A DNA stretch of 64,000 nt from Vespula vulgaris (GCF_905475345.1 NC_066591.1:8863001-8927000); one strand, 5' to 3'. Counted from the stretch's first letter, positions 38,500 to 52,805 are shown. Notes: generated by a model from the letters alone, not told the origin. Numbers and translations are program-made.

Positions 38500-40650
38500 A
38501 AAATTGCGATTAGGATAAACTTTTGCATGGATTTCATACATGTGATTTCAGAATCCCGTAACAGTCTTGCTAGTATTATAAAATTAAAAGGCTATATATG
38601 CGGTAATAGTATCTAGAATATATCCAGAATAATATCTACAGCTGGCGAATATTTACAATTAGAAGAAATTTAGACAATAATAAATATGCCATGTTTGACA
38701 AGTAATATATTGGACAAATACCATGTTATTGTATCTGGTTTTTTATGATACGACAGATTAATGTTTAAAGTTGGAGAAAAGAAGGCGAGGATTGCTCGTC
38801 TAAACGGAAAAGTTAACTACGATCGTATTTCTTGTATCACCATTATCGCAGATGGATCATGGTCCAGGTCATATAAAAATCACTATAGTTCACTATTGTC
38901 GTGATTGTTGGTATATTGGAGTTTGAAAGAAATATTGTTTTCTTTTTGTCATTGGGTAAGTCCTATACAAGTAGTTACTTGCGATTACAAATGTTTCAAA
39001 AATTTGTATGGACTGACAACGCAAATGAAATCAAACATAATAGTAGAAAGTTTCCATTGTACCATCGAAATGCTCGGTATAAAATAAACTAAGTTGATCG
39101 AGGATGGGGATAGCAGTTAATTGGAAGTTAATATAAATGCATTGTCGTATAGTTCACAATTATTAGTTGAAAGAACAGAATGCTGCAATCATATATTGCG
39201 TAATTATAGTAGCTATTTGGAAACTTTGTCTAAATAACAATTACGGTATTATTATACAGCGAAATATCTTACAGCAAAATTTAAAATGTTTGCGAATTAT
39301 TGTTATTGCGACAATTAAATACTGTAAGGGCCAAAGAATCAGCCTCTACCTGGAGGAATTGTGAAAAAATATTCGTAACGAGGCGAATCATGTTTTTTGA
39401 GGCGAGCACAATCATGTACAATGATATAAACCATTGGTATTTTTCACGAAATTGAATCAGCAATGAATGCATCGTGTTGCAGTTAGTATATCAAATTTCA
39501 TATGGGATGTAGATAATAATGTGGCCGAATTATATAATTCGTATATAGTCGTGCGAATGTATATTTGTATGTATATATTCACCTGTGAAAGTGTTGACTT
39601 TGCTCTATACGACTCATATAAAACTCGATGCGAAAGTGCTGTTATCAGTATGAATGTCGGTGATGCATTACATTATGAAATTAATAATAAATTGTTAAAT
39701 AAAAATATGAGCAATTTTATTTTACAATATGTAAATAAAAAAAGTCGAATTCTCGATCAAAAAGAAAAAAATAATTAGCATCCCTTTTAGAAGATATTTC
39801 AATTTCATATTCAAATTATCGATGGTTGATTATGGTCCAGATATAGATTGTCCTAAGACATCCAATTTATGTGATGAAGACTCAATGTATGCTAAAAACA
39901 GTGTTTAAAATTATTGAAAAAAAATTCTTTGAAAGTGAAATATGAAAGTCTTGAGCAAATTATATCATTTGAATGGGATAAGCAGCGTCGAAAACTGTTC
40001 GTTTAGAACAATATGTAAAAGAAGGCTACACACTTTTTGTTTAAAATTATTAGAGTTAATTCAATATATCTGCTTCAATGGAAATAATAATACCAGGTAG
40101 GAAATTGAAGAACCAAAAAGAGAATTTTTTACCGAGTATGTGTTCGATATTACAGGCAGAGATCTAATAATTAATAAGTCAAGAACAATTAATTAAAATC
40201 AATTCAATTGTCCTTAATGGTTTTCTCTGATGAGCTAATTAGTGCCAATACTATCATTGATGCCAAATGCACAGCTTCAGGTATGTAATGAGTATGGCAC
40301 CAATGGAGGGAATTGAATATAAAAATGTTATATTCATCACGCACCTCCAAAATAGCGTGCAGAGATTAAAAGATCTTGACAGGTACACTTCCAAGTGCAG
40401 GATTTTTTATATGTCATTCAAAGACAATAGTGTTATTTTATTGTCTGGAATGGTTATCGATAAGATCAAAAGAAATGATAGCTTTTGATCAGAAAAAATG
40501 AAAAAGCTTACAATTTTTTATCAGCATGAATTGTTAATTTCCATGAAGTTCATAATCTTTTGATTCGAGGATTGATATATTTTAGAAACACGATGTGTTT
40601 ATAATCTTCTATCCTAAGTTTTTGAGTAGTAATATGTCACCATTGACTTT
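38500..40650 (+). mobile_element. Decayed Mutator-like transposase gene with possible YqaJ-nuclease-like 3' part
   Basis: A string of plus-strand fragments in changing frames. At 38,635-38,700 is QLEEI followed by NMPCLTSN; at 38,850 IADGSWSRSYKNHY; at 39,000-39,080 NLYGLTTQMKSNIIVESFHC and IEMLGIK; at 39,160-39,230 ECCNHILRNYSSYLETL; at 39,500-39,760 DVDNNVAELYNS, then SYKTRCESAVISMN. These match, from memory of the family, the insect Mutator-like transposase proteins. From about 39,920 (LKVKYESLEQIISFEWDKQR) to 40,600 (VIDKIKRNDSF, KLTIFYQHELL) the remnants look like the recombinase/exonuclease region often joined to them. Stops and shifts are frequent, so it is dead. The nuclease part is the weaker claim. 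Confidence 0.6.
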
Positions 40651-40849
40651 ACTATTATAATATAGAATGTATATAACGTACATAATATTTATGTTATTAT
40701 TATTATATTTTTTCTCAGACTTGTATCTGGTTAACAATGGAAAATCATGCAAATCGTGCTTGATAACTGTTCACTTATGGTATATTAAGGAATTTTCTTG
40801 TGATTGAGTGACGTTGATCGTTCGGGTAATTATTTCGTGTGTGATTATG

Positions 40850-42000
40850 AATTCGAATATTTGCTGTGATCTATTGTTTTTGTTTTTGTTTGTATTTATT
40901 GTACATGTATTGGTTTTGACCATATACTGCTTCAATAATATTCAACGTCTGTTACATTTGGTGGTTTGTCTATTGTAATTTCTGTTTGTAAAAATTGTTT
41001 GAAAAAATATTTTTTGTTTTGTACTGAATGCCTGTTTTCTTCTTATATTGTCTCAATCATTTGGCTAGTGCTTGTAATTTCTGTTTTATTTTATCTAAAT
41101 TATACTATTGTTTTTTATTTCGATAATTCTCCCATCATTTTTCGTTTCTTGTGTGATATTTTATTGGGTATAAATTGACATATATATAACTGTGTGTGTA
41201 TAATTTTTCTTTAGTCATTGAATATCTTTTTTTAATATTTCTATTTTTTTTTTGTAGTTTGTCTTGTGGTTTTCTTCCGTACGTTAGTTGATTCTGATTT
41301 TTTATATCTAGTATGTATTCAAATTATAATAGTAAATGCTTTTTCATAGATGAGTAGTTGCAGTTCTTTCATGGTTGTGATAGTGTTTATTTTGTTATAT
41401 ATGATTTTGTTAATGCGTACTACTTTTGTTCTGAAGTTTGGATTATTTAATAGTTTGTATGTATTGTATATGGTCTAACGTCTGTGTTTGTGTTTTTATA
41501 TTCTATGTATGTTAGTCTAAACTTTTCTTCTATATCTGTATTGCGTATGTTAATTCGTATTGTGGTTGTATTTTTGTCTATTGTCATTCTATTATTGTAC
41601 AATTATTCTATGATTGATCGATTCAGTTTCTTTTTCTCCGCTTGTGTTTTTTTTGTGCATGTTCTTTTTTTTCTTTTGTTGTACTTGTTGCTTAATGTAA
41701 TCTAATCCTGAGATATTTTGTTATGTTTAGTTGTTATTCGTACTTGATCTGCTAATCTTTGTTCTAACATTGTGTGTAATCATATCCGATGTCTGGTTGT
41801 GTTCATTCCAAGGTTTGTCACTTGGTAACAGAACATGAGGTTTCGGTTAATTTCATTCGATCATGACTCTATCTTTCTTTTTCTCCTACAGAGATGCTTC
41901 TGTTCCTAATATAATTTTTTCTGCATTTCTTGTTGTATGTTAATGTGTACTTGAAGTTATTGTATGTGCTGTCCTAAGGTTTTTGGTTAATGCCTATTGC
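40850..42000 (-). mobile_element. Decayed LINE (non-LTR) fragment, pre-reverse-transcriptase region
   Basis: The plus strand is strongly T and G rich here, so the minus strand is A-rich like a LINE sense strand. Minus-strand fragments resemble the linker just before the reverse transcriptase of one LINE group: NKINTITTMKELQLLIYEKA (about 41,400-41,340), a KKIEILKKDIQ stretch (about 41,240), and then LRQYKKKTGIQYKTKNIFSN (about 41,070-40,995). No reverse-transcriptase catalytic motif was found. Clade and exact limits are uncertain. Confidence 0.45.
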
Positions 42001-43065
42001 TGATATTATGAATGGTATTATTAATACTTTATTTTGTTTCCATATTCTTTTTTATTGATGCATATACATACCTCAGCAATTCACAATATCATATATCATT
42101 ATCGAAAATATCTGCCCTTGGAAACTCATTAGATGCTTGCTAAGAAAATGCTTAGATATATAACACATTTGTCCGAGTTTAGACATCTTTAATCAAGCAT
42201 ATAGTCTTCAATAATATGTCGAGCAGGCAATAAATAAACAGTGAAAGTAGATTCCTAGACAAAACGAGCCATCACCAGGACAAAAGACCACATATGAGAT
42301 TGTTTAAATATTCCGAATGAACTACTTTGACACGCCCACGACCAAAGAATATCGTTTTCTCTTTTCACACACTTTTTACTTAAACTCTATTTCCCTTTCC
42401 TAATCCATTATTACCTTTACAGATAGTACGAGAGAAATCAAAAGTTAGTCGGTTCAAGTCATCTGTATTTACCAATAAGACAATCGAGTCTTATCAACAT
42501 TATTGATCCAAAATTCAATAAACTACACATTGTATCTGTGAGTAATTTATATTTATGTGCAATTGCTTGGTGGATTATTTTTTTACCTGGTCATGTCTTT
42601 TTGCATATTGGTGTTTTAATTTTTTTATCGTGTAATGATATTATTTATTCAATGCTTGATTATTATTTCAATGCTTTTTAGGTCTGTTTGTATTTATTTG
42701 ATAATACCGAAGAAGTATGTGAGGATCGGTATAACATAGATGTTTATTGCTTTAAACAAGGTATTAAGCTAGTTTTCATCAATTTTCTATATGCTTTGTG
42801 TAGTTTTTTGTTTTATTTCCATATATTTGTGTATTCTGTCAGAAACCAAAGTATTTATATATTTCAGTCATATTATAATTATATTCTTTGTTTCTTTTCT
42901 TGTTTATTTTTTCTTCATACCATATTCTTCTTTCCATATGTAGTGCTTTGCACTTGTTTATCCCCAATTCTATTTTTATATCTTCTGTGGCTCTTATCTT
43001 CTTCAACTTTGTGAATTATGTTTTTACTACTGCGTATATTTTTATGTCATCCATCTATATCATCA

Positions 43066-43184
43066 TTTTATTTTATATTATAATATATTTATATTATATT
43101 ATAATATATTATATTATTTTATATTTTATTATATTATTTTATATTTTATTATATTATTAGTAGTAATAATAATAATAATAATAG
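43066..43184. repeat. Low-complexity TATAT/ATTTT and (AAT)n DNA
   Basis: About 120 bases of degenerate TATTATATTATAATAT units ending in a run of AAT repeats. Confidence 0.9.
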
Positions 43185-46100
43185 TAGAAATAGTTGCAGC
43201 AGTATAAAGTGGACTAGTTCTACAGGAATTAGAAAGAAGCTCTGGCAATTCTACTTAGGTAGTGTAGAAATGAACTTATATTTTAATTTATATTAAAATA
43301 ATATATAATATATAATCACTAATTAGTAATTAGTAATTATTTTGACAAAATATTTAATAAAATTTTGTTTTTTATCGCAAATTTATATACCAGTTATTAT
43401 GTGAATTAATTATATTTATCATTCTTTATATATTTGCATGAAATAAATAAATATCAACCCTGCGTCATATCTCACACGGATCACCGTCAAAGAAGAATAT
43501 AAATATCAATGACTAAAAATGTGACTTCAGTTCACGACCCTACTCTAACTCATATTAACTCGATTGTTATGTACGCATGAGCCATTATAAAACTGTAGGT
43601 GATGAACAATCTTAATGAAAAAGGATAAAATTCCCAAACTATCAATGATTGTGTTATCAATATTAAAAATATAGCATTGTAGTAGGTGTAGTAGAATTAT
43701 TCGAGTGAGGAAAGATCGAAATTATTTATCTTGAATAATTTTTTTATAAATGGATCTTGTTCAGAAAAATTATACCATCAGAGGTGTAATGCCCACTAAT
43801 GTCACAATGTAGATATTGACTATATAAATGGTCTATAAGCATACACTGCAATAATATTATATCATAAAGATTAATTTTTTTTAGTTTGATACTGTGGGGT
43901 ATTTTGATATACAAGTAGGTTTTTCTTATACAGTTTTTCTGTTAAGATTATTTCAATTAAGTAAGCGATAAATCCAAAAACTATTAATCAAAAAATACAA
44001 TGATTGTAGGCAGTAGGAGAAAAGACTAACTAATGTTAGTCATAATTTTATACTTTTTGTAGTTTCTAATATGCAGCAATTCTATCAGCTATTTTTTTGA
44101 TTTTTGTTGAAATACATTTTACCATATTATTTTATATTTATCAACATGTTTATATTTTTGCATAAATTTATCATTAAAATAGAAAATGATATTATTTTTG
44201 GAATTAGTTCTTTGATATAAATAATATTAGTACCAGTTTTAAAGATTAAAATAAAATAATTGAAAGAATTATAATAATACATGGATGTTTTAAAACATTT
44301 TTGTAAAATAATTTCTGGTGTACTTTCATTTTATTTCCAAAATTAAAATTAGCACTATTATAGTATAGTAAATATTGTTATTGAGATTCTGAAATTTTTT
44401 AGAACATTGCACTAAATGAACAGTAACATTAAATGAGTGTAACTTACATCATGAAATTGGAATATATAATAAATGTGGAATAATAGAATTGTAAATAATT
44501 TTTTTTTTATAACAATAGCTTGATATAAAACATACAATCCAGATGCAACTACGAGCACATAAGAACTAAGAATGTACTCAAATGAAATTTTGAATAGCCA
44601 AGGATTAGAACAGTTTTTAACACTAAAAGATAAAAAGTTCTCTTGAATCACTCACACAGCTTTCAATGTTAGTGAAATGGTAATATCTGAGATTTCTTGA
44701 CAGTAAAAAATAATTAAACAATGAATGTATGTACAATCATAATCAATATTTTTAAAGACAAGAATATTCTGTATATTATAATAACATATTTTCAATGATA
44801 AAGTAATCTAATAACAATTAAATAGTAACAATAAGAAGTTAATTAAAATTAAGTGAATAACATAATTTAGTAAATTAATCTTTAATTAACATTTTGTTCT
44901 GAAATAATAGTTGCAGCAAAATTACATATTTTCTGAACTTAATGCAAAATTACAGTTTTAAAATTGGAACATTTGATATTTTTCTATTAATAATGTTTCA
45001 AATTCAATTATAACATATATAAAAAAAATATGTTCAAGAAAAACCAAAATAAACTTTAAATTAAATATTAAAAAGATTGTTTACTCTGATATTAAAGATC
45101 TTTTTTATTTAATGTCTTTACGCATTTTGTTTGTGATAAAATAATTTTTATTATGATATTTAAAAAATTTATGTAATAATTTTGATTTTGTTTTATAAAA
45201 TTGTAACTATTTGTTTAATCTTCTTTTTCTGTTTCTATAAGAAATACATAATCTAAATTAAACAATCAAGTAGTATTGAAATAGACATTACACTAGTGGA
45301 TTATATTATTTAAAACATAAGTAGAATCATTACCTGTATGTTGTTTATAAGGACTATTCTTCATTGTTTTCACTGAAGGATAAGCTAAAATGACTAAATA
45401 TTACATTAAATTAAAAATAAATAAATAAATTAAAACAAATAAAAGATATAGTATTTGGTTTATGTTAAGATAAAGATTTAAAGGTTTCTTTAAACTAAAA
45501 AAAATGTTTATTTTATTGAAAATAGTTCTTGTAATGAAAAAAGAAGTATTTTTTATATACAGTACCAGTTAACGATAATCAAAATTTTTAAATCGAACTC
45601 AAGCAATTAATAGTAAATGCAAATCACTATGATATATATGACAAATGAGAATGAACATTGCTATTTACAACATATATAAAAATAGACTAAATTATAGTAT
45701 TGATTTAGTCTTTAATACTTATAATATTGATTTAGTTTTTAATAAATCAATATACATATCTATCTTAAGAAAAAATAAAAAAGTGAAAATTGAAATTGAA
45801 AAAAATCATACATTATTATATACATTTTACATTAAAAGTTATATTTTTTGTAGATAAAGATAATGGTCACATCCTTATAGATATTGGTAAATATAGATTT
45901 ATAAACGCTTTAAATGAAATTGAAAAGTTTGAACACAAATATCAGAGATTCTGATCGTAATAAAGATGTTAAGTACATTTTATAACATAAAAAGAAGAAA
46001 AAATTATTAGTGCTTTTAATTTTATTACATATCAGCACAAATATAATTGTAAAGTTAAGCTACTAGGAAAATCTCAGTTGCATGAAAGTCATAAATAACT

Positions 46101-49100
46101 ATATTTTATTGCTCATTTATAAGACAAAAAATTTTATTTGATTTAGAGGATTACATCTTGAATTGCAGAGCTTATATATTAAAGACTAGTGTTTTCTATT
46201 CTATTCCATATGTATATTTTGAGATTTTAAATCATTATTTTTTATAAAAATAAAGTTATAAACGAAAATTTGATAAAATATAAATATAAAATATAATTCT
46301 CAAATTTACTTTCATTATTACCAATAAACAAGTGAATATTCCTAACAATTGGATATGTTTTTGAGTCAAATAATTTAATTCTTTTATGAATATGTAAATG
46401 CTTTAAATAAAGTTGTTTTTAGATATTATTATGACTTTCACTAGATAATAAATGTAATATTTGTTACTTTGAGTACTGACACTATTGTTTTCTCCAAGGT
46501 TTGAACTTTCTATAAGGAATTGTGAAAAAAAAGAAATAATTTTTCTATCATTGTATAAAAAAGAAGAATAATTTCTTCAATATCTTTATATTTTCTTATC
46601 AACTCAAATGTTTCAATTTATACATTTTTTTCTTTTTTAATTTCATATTACCTTCAGCGTTATAAATTTTTCCATTTCAATGATGAATTTTTTATAAAAT
46701 TTGTTTTATACATCAATGAGCTACAAATTCTTATTTGATTGTACTAATTATATTAGTCTGACATTTTCTGATTGATTTGTGATAAACTTGTGCAACTTGT
46801 AACAAGCAATAAGAAATTATTCTTGTTAGCACTTTTTGTAAATTCAAAAAATGCGGTAGTTAAAAAGGATTTACTATAAATCTGTAATTTCTAATTATAG
46901 ATATTTTTAATTTAAAATTTCAATTATCATTTCCATTTACCAATTAATTTTAATTTTATATAGTATGGATTTCTGCAAGTATTATATATTATAAGAATTG
47001 GCTAACTATATCTGCAGTTGACAGTACCAATATCTTTGTATTTTGTGAATATGTATCAAATACATAATAATAAGAAGTCTTTGATAATAAACAATTTTTC
47101 TCAATCTTTCATCTATAAAATTATATAGGAAATCTAAGACAAACATATTATCTATAAGATTAAAATTCAAAGATTAGGAAATGAAATATCTAGTAATGTA
47201 TAATATTTTATCTGATTTAAATTTCTTTATTTTGAACTACTTGAATCATAGAAACATGTCCATCTAGAGAAGATTTATGACCATCATAAGATGTTCTCTT
47301 CCCTCTAAACAAGGTGTTTTATTTGAAATGTTTTTGGAACGAGCTATAGTTTGTGAAATAATTAGGTGCAAAATCTCAAATGAGACATCCTGTGTATATC
47401 GTACGTATTATTAAATATATGTATATATATTCAATAATACGTATGTATAAATTCGATTGATCGAATCAGATTCTTTTTAACAAAATTTTGCATCTTTTAA
47501 ATTTTCTTAAGAAAAGTTTATCTTAAATATCTGGTAAATATTCATAAAATACTTTTTAATTTATTTTGTAAGATAAATTTTGTTGAGATACAATATTTGT
47601 TTAAGAATTTAAATAAGATGCAAGATTTTGTTTTTTTATTAAATGATTTTTATTTGTTCTTGATTATATTCAATTTCGAGTTGTTGTTGAATTGTTTCTT
47701 GCTGAAAAGACGAGATTTTTGCTCTCTCTTTTCCACTCTTTTTTCCTCCCGCTTACATAACACGAGCATAAACAGTACACATTGAATATATATAATTTGA
47801 TTAATCGAGTCAGATTTCTTTCAACCAACTTTTGCATCATTGCAAAACTTTATATTATAGTAACTACTTTTTATAGTAGTTTATATTTTTTTTATTCTTC
47901 TTTTCTTTCTTTTATTTTTCCTTTTTTAGACATAGCTATAGCGAATGTTATATGTGATGAATACTGTGAGAAAATTTTTGGAACTATGAGCAAAGATTGA
48001 TGTTTTTTATTTTTAAGATTTTTTATCTAAAATTAATGTTTTGTATTTATATGATTTTTTTCTAAAATAAGTTCTAAAAATAATTTTTTCTAAAAATAAT
48101 AATTTTCTAACTTAGAAGAAGATGGAAGATGGTATTTTTCAATTCGAGATCATTAGCGTAATAGTACAAATATTTTTTGTGATATATTATATATGGGTAT
48201 AACAATATTCAGAAGTGTATTATATCACATATGTATATGTGATGACAGTCGATATATTTATATGCTTTAAGTGTACACCTATGCATCATTTTTTGATGAT
48301 ACGTGCTACCGATAGATCGTGCTTTATTTTTTTTATGCCTATTTATGCTTAGCTATGATTGTGAGTGCCTAGAATAACTGTTGGTTACGCAATTATCAGT
48401 TGCTATTAGTTGTTCTAAATATAGGGTTGAAAATAGATGGTAGAAATTCTTTGACAAAATTTGGCATAAAAGAATAAGGATAATTTGGAATTGAAGATAG
48501 TTTTATTTTTCTTACTCTTTGTACGTAGTAGAAGTAAATATATTTCTTGAAAACTTTAAATAAATTTTGGTATAAAAGCATAGGTTTAGTTTCTTTTTTT
48601 ATTAGGACGTTAAAATTTGCTAATCTATTTTTTGTGTTTTTGATTATTAATTCTTTATCAACGCTGCATAGCTTTGAAGTTACACATTTATGTAACTATA
48701 TATTTTGTAAATTTCGTTTTATTAGCAGAAAGTTAATTGTTATTTCATATATTAAGTTTTTTAAGCATAAATCATACTTAGTATAGTAATAATTATATTA
48801 ATAGAAGTAATATTATAATTTATAATTTTTATATTATATAATTTTGTTTGTAGATACGAAAGTAGAATCGCTTTGTAGAAGGTTAATTCTATTTCTAATC
48901 AGTAAACTAAAAAAAGAAAATTAAAGGTCGAGACAAATGTATATATATAATGAAGGTTTTGCATAAAAGCCTTCATTACCGGTTATTTTTTCACCCCCTT
49001 ATGTATTAAAAATTATTATTTCGTTGTAAATTTATCACTGCACTTTTTCTTTCTAAAAACCCATCGAATATTCCCAATGATTTTTGGCTTTTACTGAAAA

Positions 49101-49273
49101 TTGTGCTATTTCATTTCAATTATAAATTTTATATTAATAGACACTAATATAAATTTATATTATAGATTAAAATGAATAGAGATAAATATTTTCTCTTCAA
49201 AATATTTATAAGTGAAATTTTAATTTATTATATAGATAAATTTATTTTTTATTTTATTCATTTATTGAAAAAT

Positions 49274-49287
49274 CCACGAGGTGGCAC
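49274..49287 (+). promoter_or_regulatory. CTCF-like motif
   Basis: CCACGAGGTGGCAC fits the CTCF core consensus at 13 of 14 positions. It lies in a less AT-rich patch. Motif match only; no occupancy data. Confidence 0.3.
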
Positions 49288-49768
49288 TCTATATGTAAAT
49301 CCTGGTCTTCCGTTGCCGGTATTACTATGATCAGTTTGGATTCATGTGTGCTGACGAAGGGTTGTTGTTTTATGACTGCAAGTTATTAACAATCTTTTTT
49401 TAAGTTATAGATTCGTTCAATATATTAATTGATTATTAATTGAGATTTCAATAGTGTTCGCAAGTCGAGTAAACAAAGTTATATTTGAGAGATATTTGCG
49501 AAAATAAAATTATTGTCTAAACGTGTTACCGCCGTGTTATTATATCGTACTTTTTCTTGAATTTTCGACTCTTATTTTTGTGATGTCCATACATCTCGTA
49601 TGTTCTAAGAAAATTCAATGTAAGTTTATTAATAATGATTAATCATATTAAATGTTATATTCGATTTTCGTATGAATCGTATTTATCGGGTAATATACAT
49701 ATGAACACGTACGCATACATCTCATACACACATATGAAACATATATCACACTTATGTCGGATATGGTT

Positions 49769-49793
49769 ACACACACACGCACGCACGCACACA
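49769..49793. repeat. (CA)n/(CACG)n microsatellite
   Basis: Short run of CA repeats that changes to CACGCACG units. Confidence 0.9.
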
Positions 49794-51646
49794 AGTTTAC
49801 CACTCATACATACGCATGCAGATATATGTAGAATTCTTAAATTCAAGTTACTTTTTGTTTCACATTACAAGCGACTGTCCGGGATTGTTATTGCTAGGCG
49901 CGCAATATAGTCATGTAAGTAAATATAGATGAGTGTACATGAGTAAGTCGGAAAAAACAATATGATTTGAAAGACAAAAGAGGACGTTCTGTAAGAACTT
50001 GTTGACATCGAATCGTTAATAGCCTGATTATATATTATCGTTCAAAATTATTTTGCGAAAAAACTGCCAAACATTCCTTAAAAACCTCGATCGTACATAT
50101 ACATATGTGTATAGACGTAATCTTATTTTATATTAATAAAGATCTGTCACATTTTGCAGATTATAATATATAAGAAGCTACAAATTGATGAAACTCAATA
50201 CAGTATAGTGAAGATCGTATCTTATTTTGTATCGTTTCTCGTAAGTACGAGTAAGTAAAAAGTAAGTAAACAAGTGTGTTAAAAAATTTCTAATAAATTC
50301 TGGTGTAAGAACGTACATTAAGCATAGAAGAACTTTCTGTTATTCTATTTTGGTTGGCATGTGTAAGAAATTTGTCTTTGTACAAGAATTCAAAGACTGT
50401 GTTGGAAAGTGGGGATAGGTGATCTCTTTTTCAAAATAATACGATACCCATGACAACTGATTCATTTATATTAGCTTACATCTATAACACACTGTTCTGT
50501 GGTATAAGTAAATAACATTATTTTCTTATTTATTTATTTATTCTTATCCAATGAAAATATGTAATTCTATTTTATTTTAGCATAATTAATAATTATCATA
50601 ATTATTAATTATGTTATATACTTTTATTATAGAATAATTAGCACTACAAATGTTTTTAATAGTTTGTAGATAATAGTTGATATGTTGTTAATCGTGTTTT
50701 CATTTTATAATATTTTTATTTATTTCATTGTTACTTCTTATTAATAAAAATTTAAGTAATCTCTTTTCAGTTTTTAATTATATACTTTTAATGATTTTTC
50801 TTTATTATAACAATGATACTAATATTGTATTAGTGTTTCATTTCAGATCATTATTGTAGCCGTTTGTATAATCATGGATGAATCGATCTTTGTTTCAATA
50901 AAATAGAAGAAAAATCATAAAATATATTTAGTGTTTTTTGGTTAATTTAAATTTATTTGCGTTTTGTAATTTCAATTAACTTTTAGGAGCATGTATACTT
51001 AAATAGAGTGTATGCAAAATAGTCATAAAGTCAGTGTTTATTCCTATAAGAGTTTATTTATCTTTTATTTTTTATAGTCAAATAGATTATATATAAAACA
51101 AATATTAGATAGTCACAAATTAAATTCATTGTCCCTCTCTTAATTATTAAATAATTATCGCATATTAGAATCAGTGCATCATAGAAGATAATCAAAAATT
51201 TAATATACTTCTTCTATAGAAGAATATTGATAAATAAATGTTTAAATTTTATAACTAATATAGTTTTATAATCTTTTTTATTATAATAAATTTAATAACA
51301 ATTTCTTTTAATTCTTTTTCAGATCATCATTGCATTATCATTAAGTTAATCTACTACAACTTCAATCTATTGCATTTTCAATCTACATCAATCTCTTTCA
51401 TTTCTGATCTATTGCAACGCAGAGGAGTGTTTTGAAATCATCGTGAAACTTCTTAAGTAGTGAGTGAACAAATATAACTTGTTTCAGTATTCATCATGTC
51501 AAAGACGAAAGGTTCAAATTGATACGAATTAATGGTTGTAATTTTTTCAATAAATTATTAATGGATATGAGCGTGACCATTAATAATTCCTTTTTTGGAT
51601 AAGTCGGTAATTATGTAGTGTATAATAATAATTTTGCCATATTTAT

Positions 51647-51653
<7 letters not shown>

Positions 51654-51719
<66 letters not shown>
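51654..51719. repeat. (TA)n microsatellite
   Basis: About 66 bases of AT dinucleotide repeat, the longest in the window. Confidence 0.97.
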
Positions 51720-51723
<4 letters not shown>

Positions 51724-52109
51724 CATAAAGTTTCATATGAAATCTATAAAAAAACATTTTTCGATATTTTTTTTATATACTTTTTATAATTGGGAAACAA
51801 TCTAATATTTGATATTGGATTAATCTTAATTGTCTTTATTATACTTAATGGTACATTCTGCTTTCAAAATACAATTGAATTGAGTTTCTTTTTGCTTATT
51901 ATCAGTCATTTCTTCAGTTTCGAGCTTCATTGAAATTGCATAAATCTCTCATTTTATGCTTCCATCGTAAGGTCAATATATTATTGTCAATATATTGTTT
52001 CTTGTTATATAATCCCGCTTTTTAATTTTACAATTTTAAAATTAACAAAATTTTTCAGTATATTGCTTTTATTAGAATGCACAGTCTCAATGGCATCCAA
52101 TATTTAAAG

Positions 52110-52805
52110 CAGGAATTCTCAAAGTTTTATCTAAGTGGACCAAATTATAAATTCCAGAATATTTAGCATACCAAAAAAAGGGTTATGGAAAAATACATTC
52201 AAATCGATAAAAAGTAAGATATAAGGGAAAATATTGTATTAATTTTATAACATAATCGTTCTTTATTTATGATAATAATTCTTTTTTATTATAAACTCTG
52301 TATTAATATATTTAAAAAATAATTAAACAAAAATAACTAAATAATTCCAAACAAAAAAAAAATAAATAATAAATTCCTCGATCTGAAGGGTGAGTTTGTG
52401 CGGTTGTCGTTTCTTCTTAATAATAAAATTGAATCTTGGTTCCAAGTCGATTGTATGTATTCTTAACATCATTTGTAAATGTTCTTCAGTTAATTTTGGT
52501 CTCAATTCAGACTTATTAATATTCATGATTGAAAAAATTGTGTTGCATATATAAGTGCTTCCAAATAATGACAATATTTGTGGAGCATGTTTGCGTAATT
52601 TTGGAAAATTCTATGAAAATAATTTTTCATAAAAATCAGTTAAGGAATTGTTGCGATAAGAATTCTTAGTTTTAACATTTTTCTGTAATTCGATCAGTTC
52701 ATCATCTTTATAAATTCAAGGTCGTGGATAATCTGACATTGCGGGCCGCATTTCTAGAGTTTGCAGACCACAGTTGACCCGTGGATCGCATTTTGGGAAC
52801 CTCTG
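52110..52805 (-). mobile_element. hAT transposon, internal deletion derivative with intact ends
   Basis: Inverted ends CAGGAATTCTCAAAG (from 52,110) and, read inward from 52,805, CAGAGGTTCCCAAAA match the hAT pattern. The flanks are ATTTAAAG (52,102-52,109) and ATATAAAG (52,806-52,813), an 8-base target duplication with one mismatch. Inside, on the minus strand at about 52,620-52,370, is a C-terminal transposase remnant of the ZBED-like kind: FGSTYICNTIFSIMNINKS, then LTEEHLQMMLRIHT, the dimerisation region. The element is 696 bp against roughly 2.5-3 kb for a full one, so most of the transposase, including the catalytic core, is gone. Confidence 0.88.

Larger units (their letters stand above)
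42001..49634. other. Gene-poor AT-rich region
   Basis: No gene supported. It contains ATT/TATA low-complexity DNA at 43,066-43,184 and a repeated motif pair near 47,455 and 47,798. A fragment at about 47,375-47,400 (aatctcaaatgagacatcctgtgtatat) resembles the ends of common insect repeats. A minus-strand frame at 44651-44412 codes two hydrophobic stretches but has no flanking exons I can support. A small exon-like piece at about 45,385-45,335 on the minus strand has both splice sites but no partner. Confidence 0.45.
49635..52101. other. Gene-poor AT-rich region with CA and TA repeats
   Basis: The frame 49635-49910 is largely a product of the CA/CG repeat. The 49,290-49,620 and 51,300-51,500 patches are less AT-rich and could be untranslated exons, but no reading frame supports a gene. 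Confidence 0.4.

Noticed and set aside
42688..43160. Two overlapping plus-strand frames of 108 and 90 codons rich in Phe, Tyr and Ile
   Set aside because: Low-complexity T-rich DNA; opposite strand is LINE-like or repeat.
44412..44651. 79-codon hydrophobic minus-strand frame
   Set aside because: Resembles membrane segments, as AT-rich random frames often do; no flanking exon or family motif, so no receptor call is made.
49635..49910. 91-codon frame with THARTHTS-type repeats
   Set aside because: Translation of the CA/CACG microsatellite.
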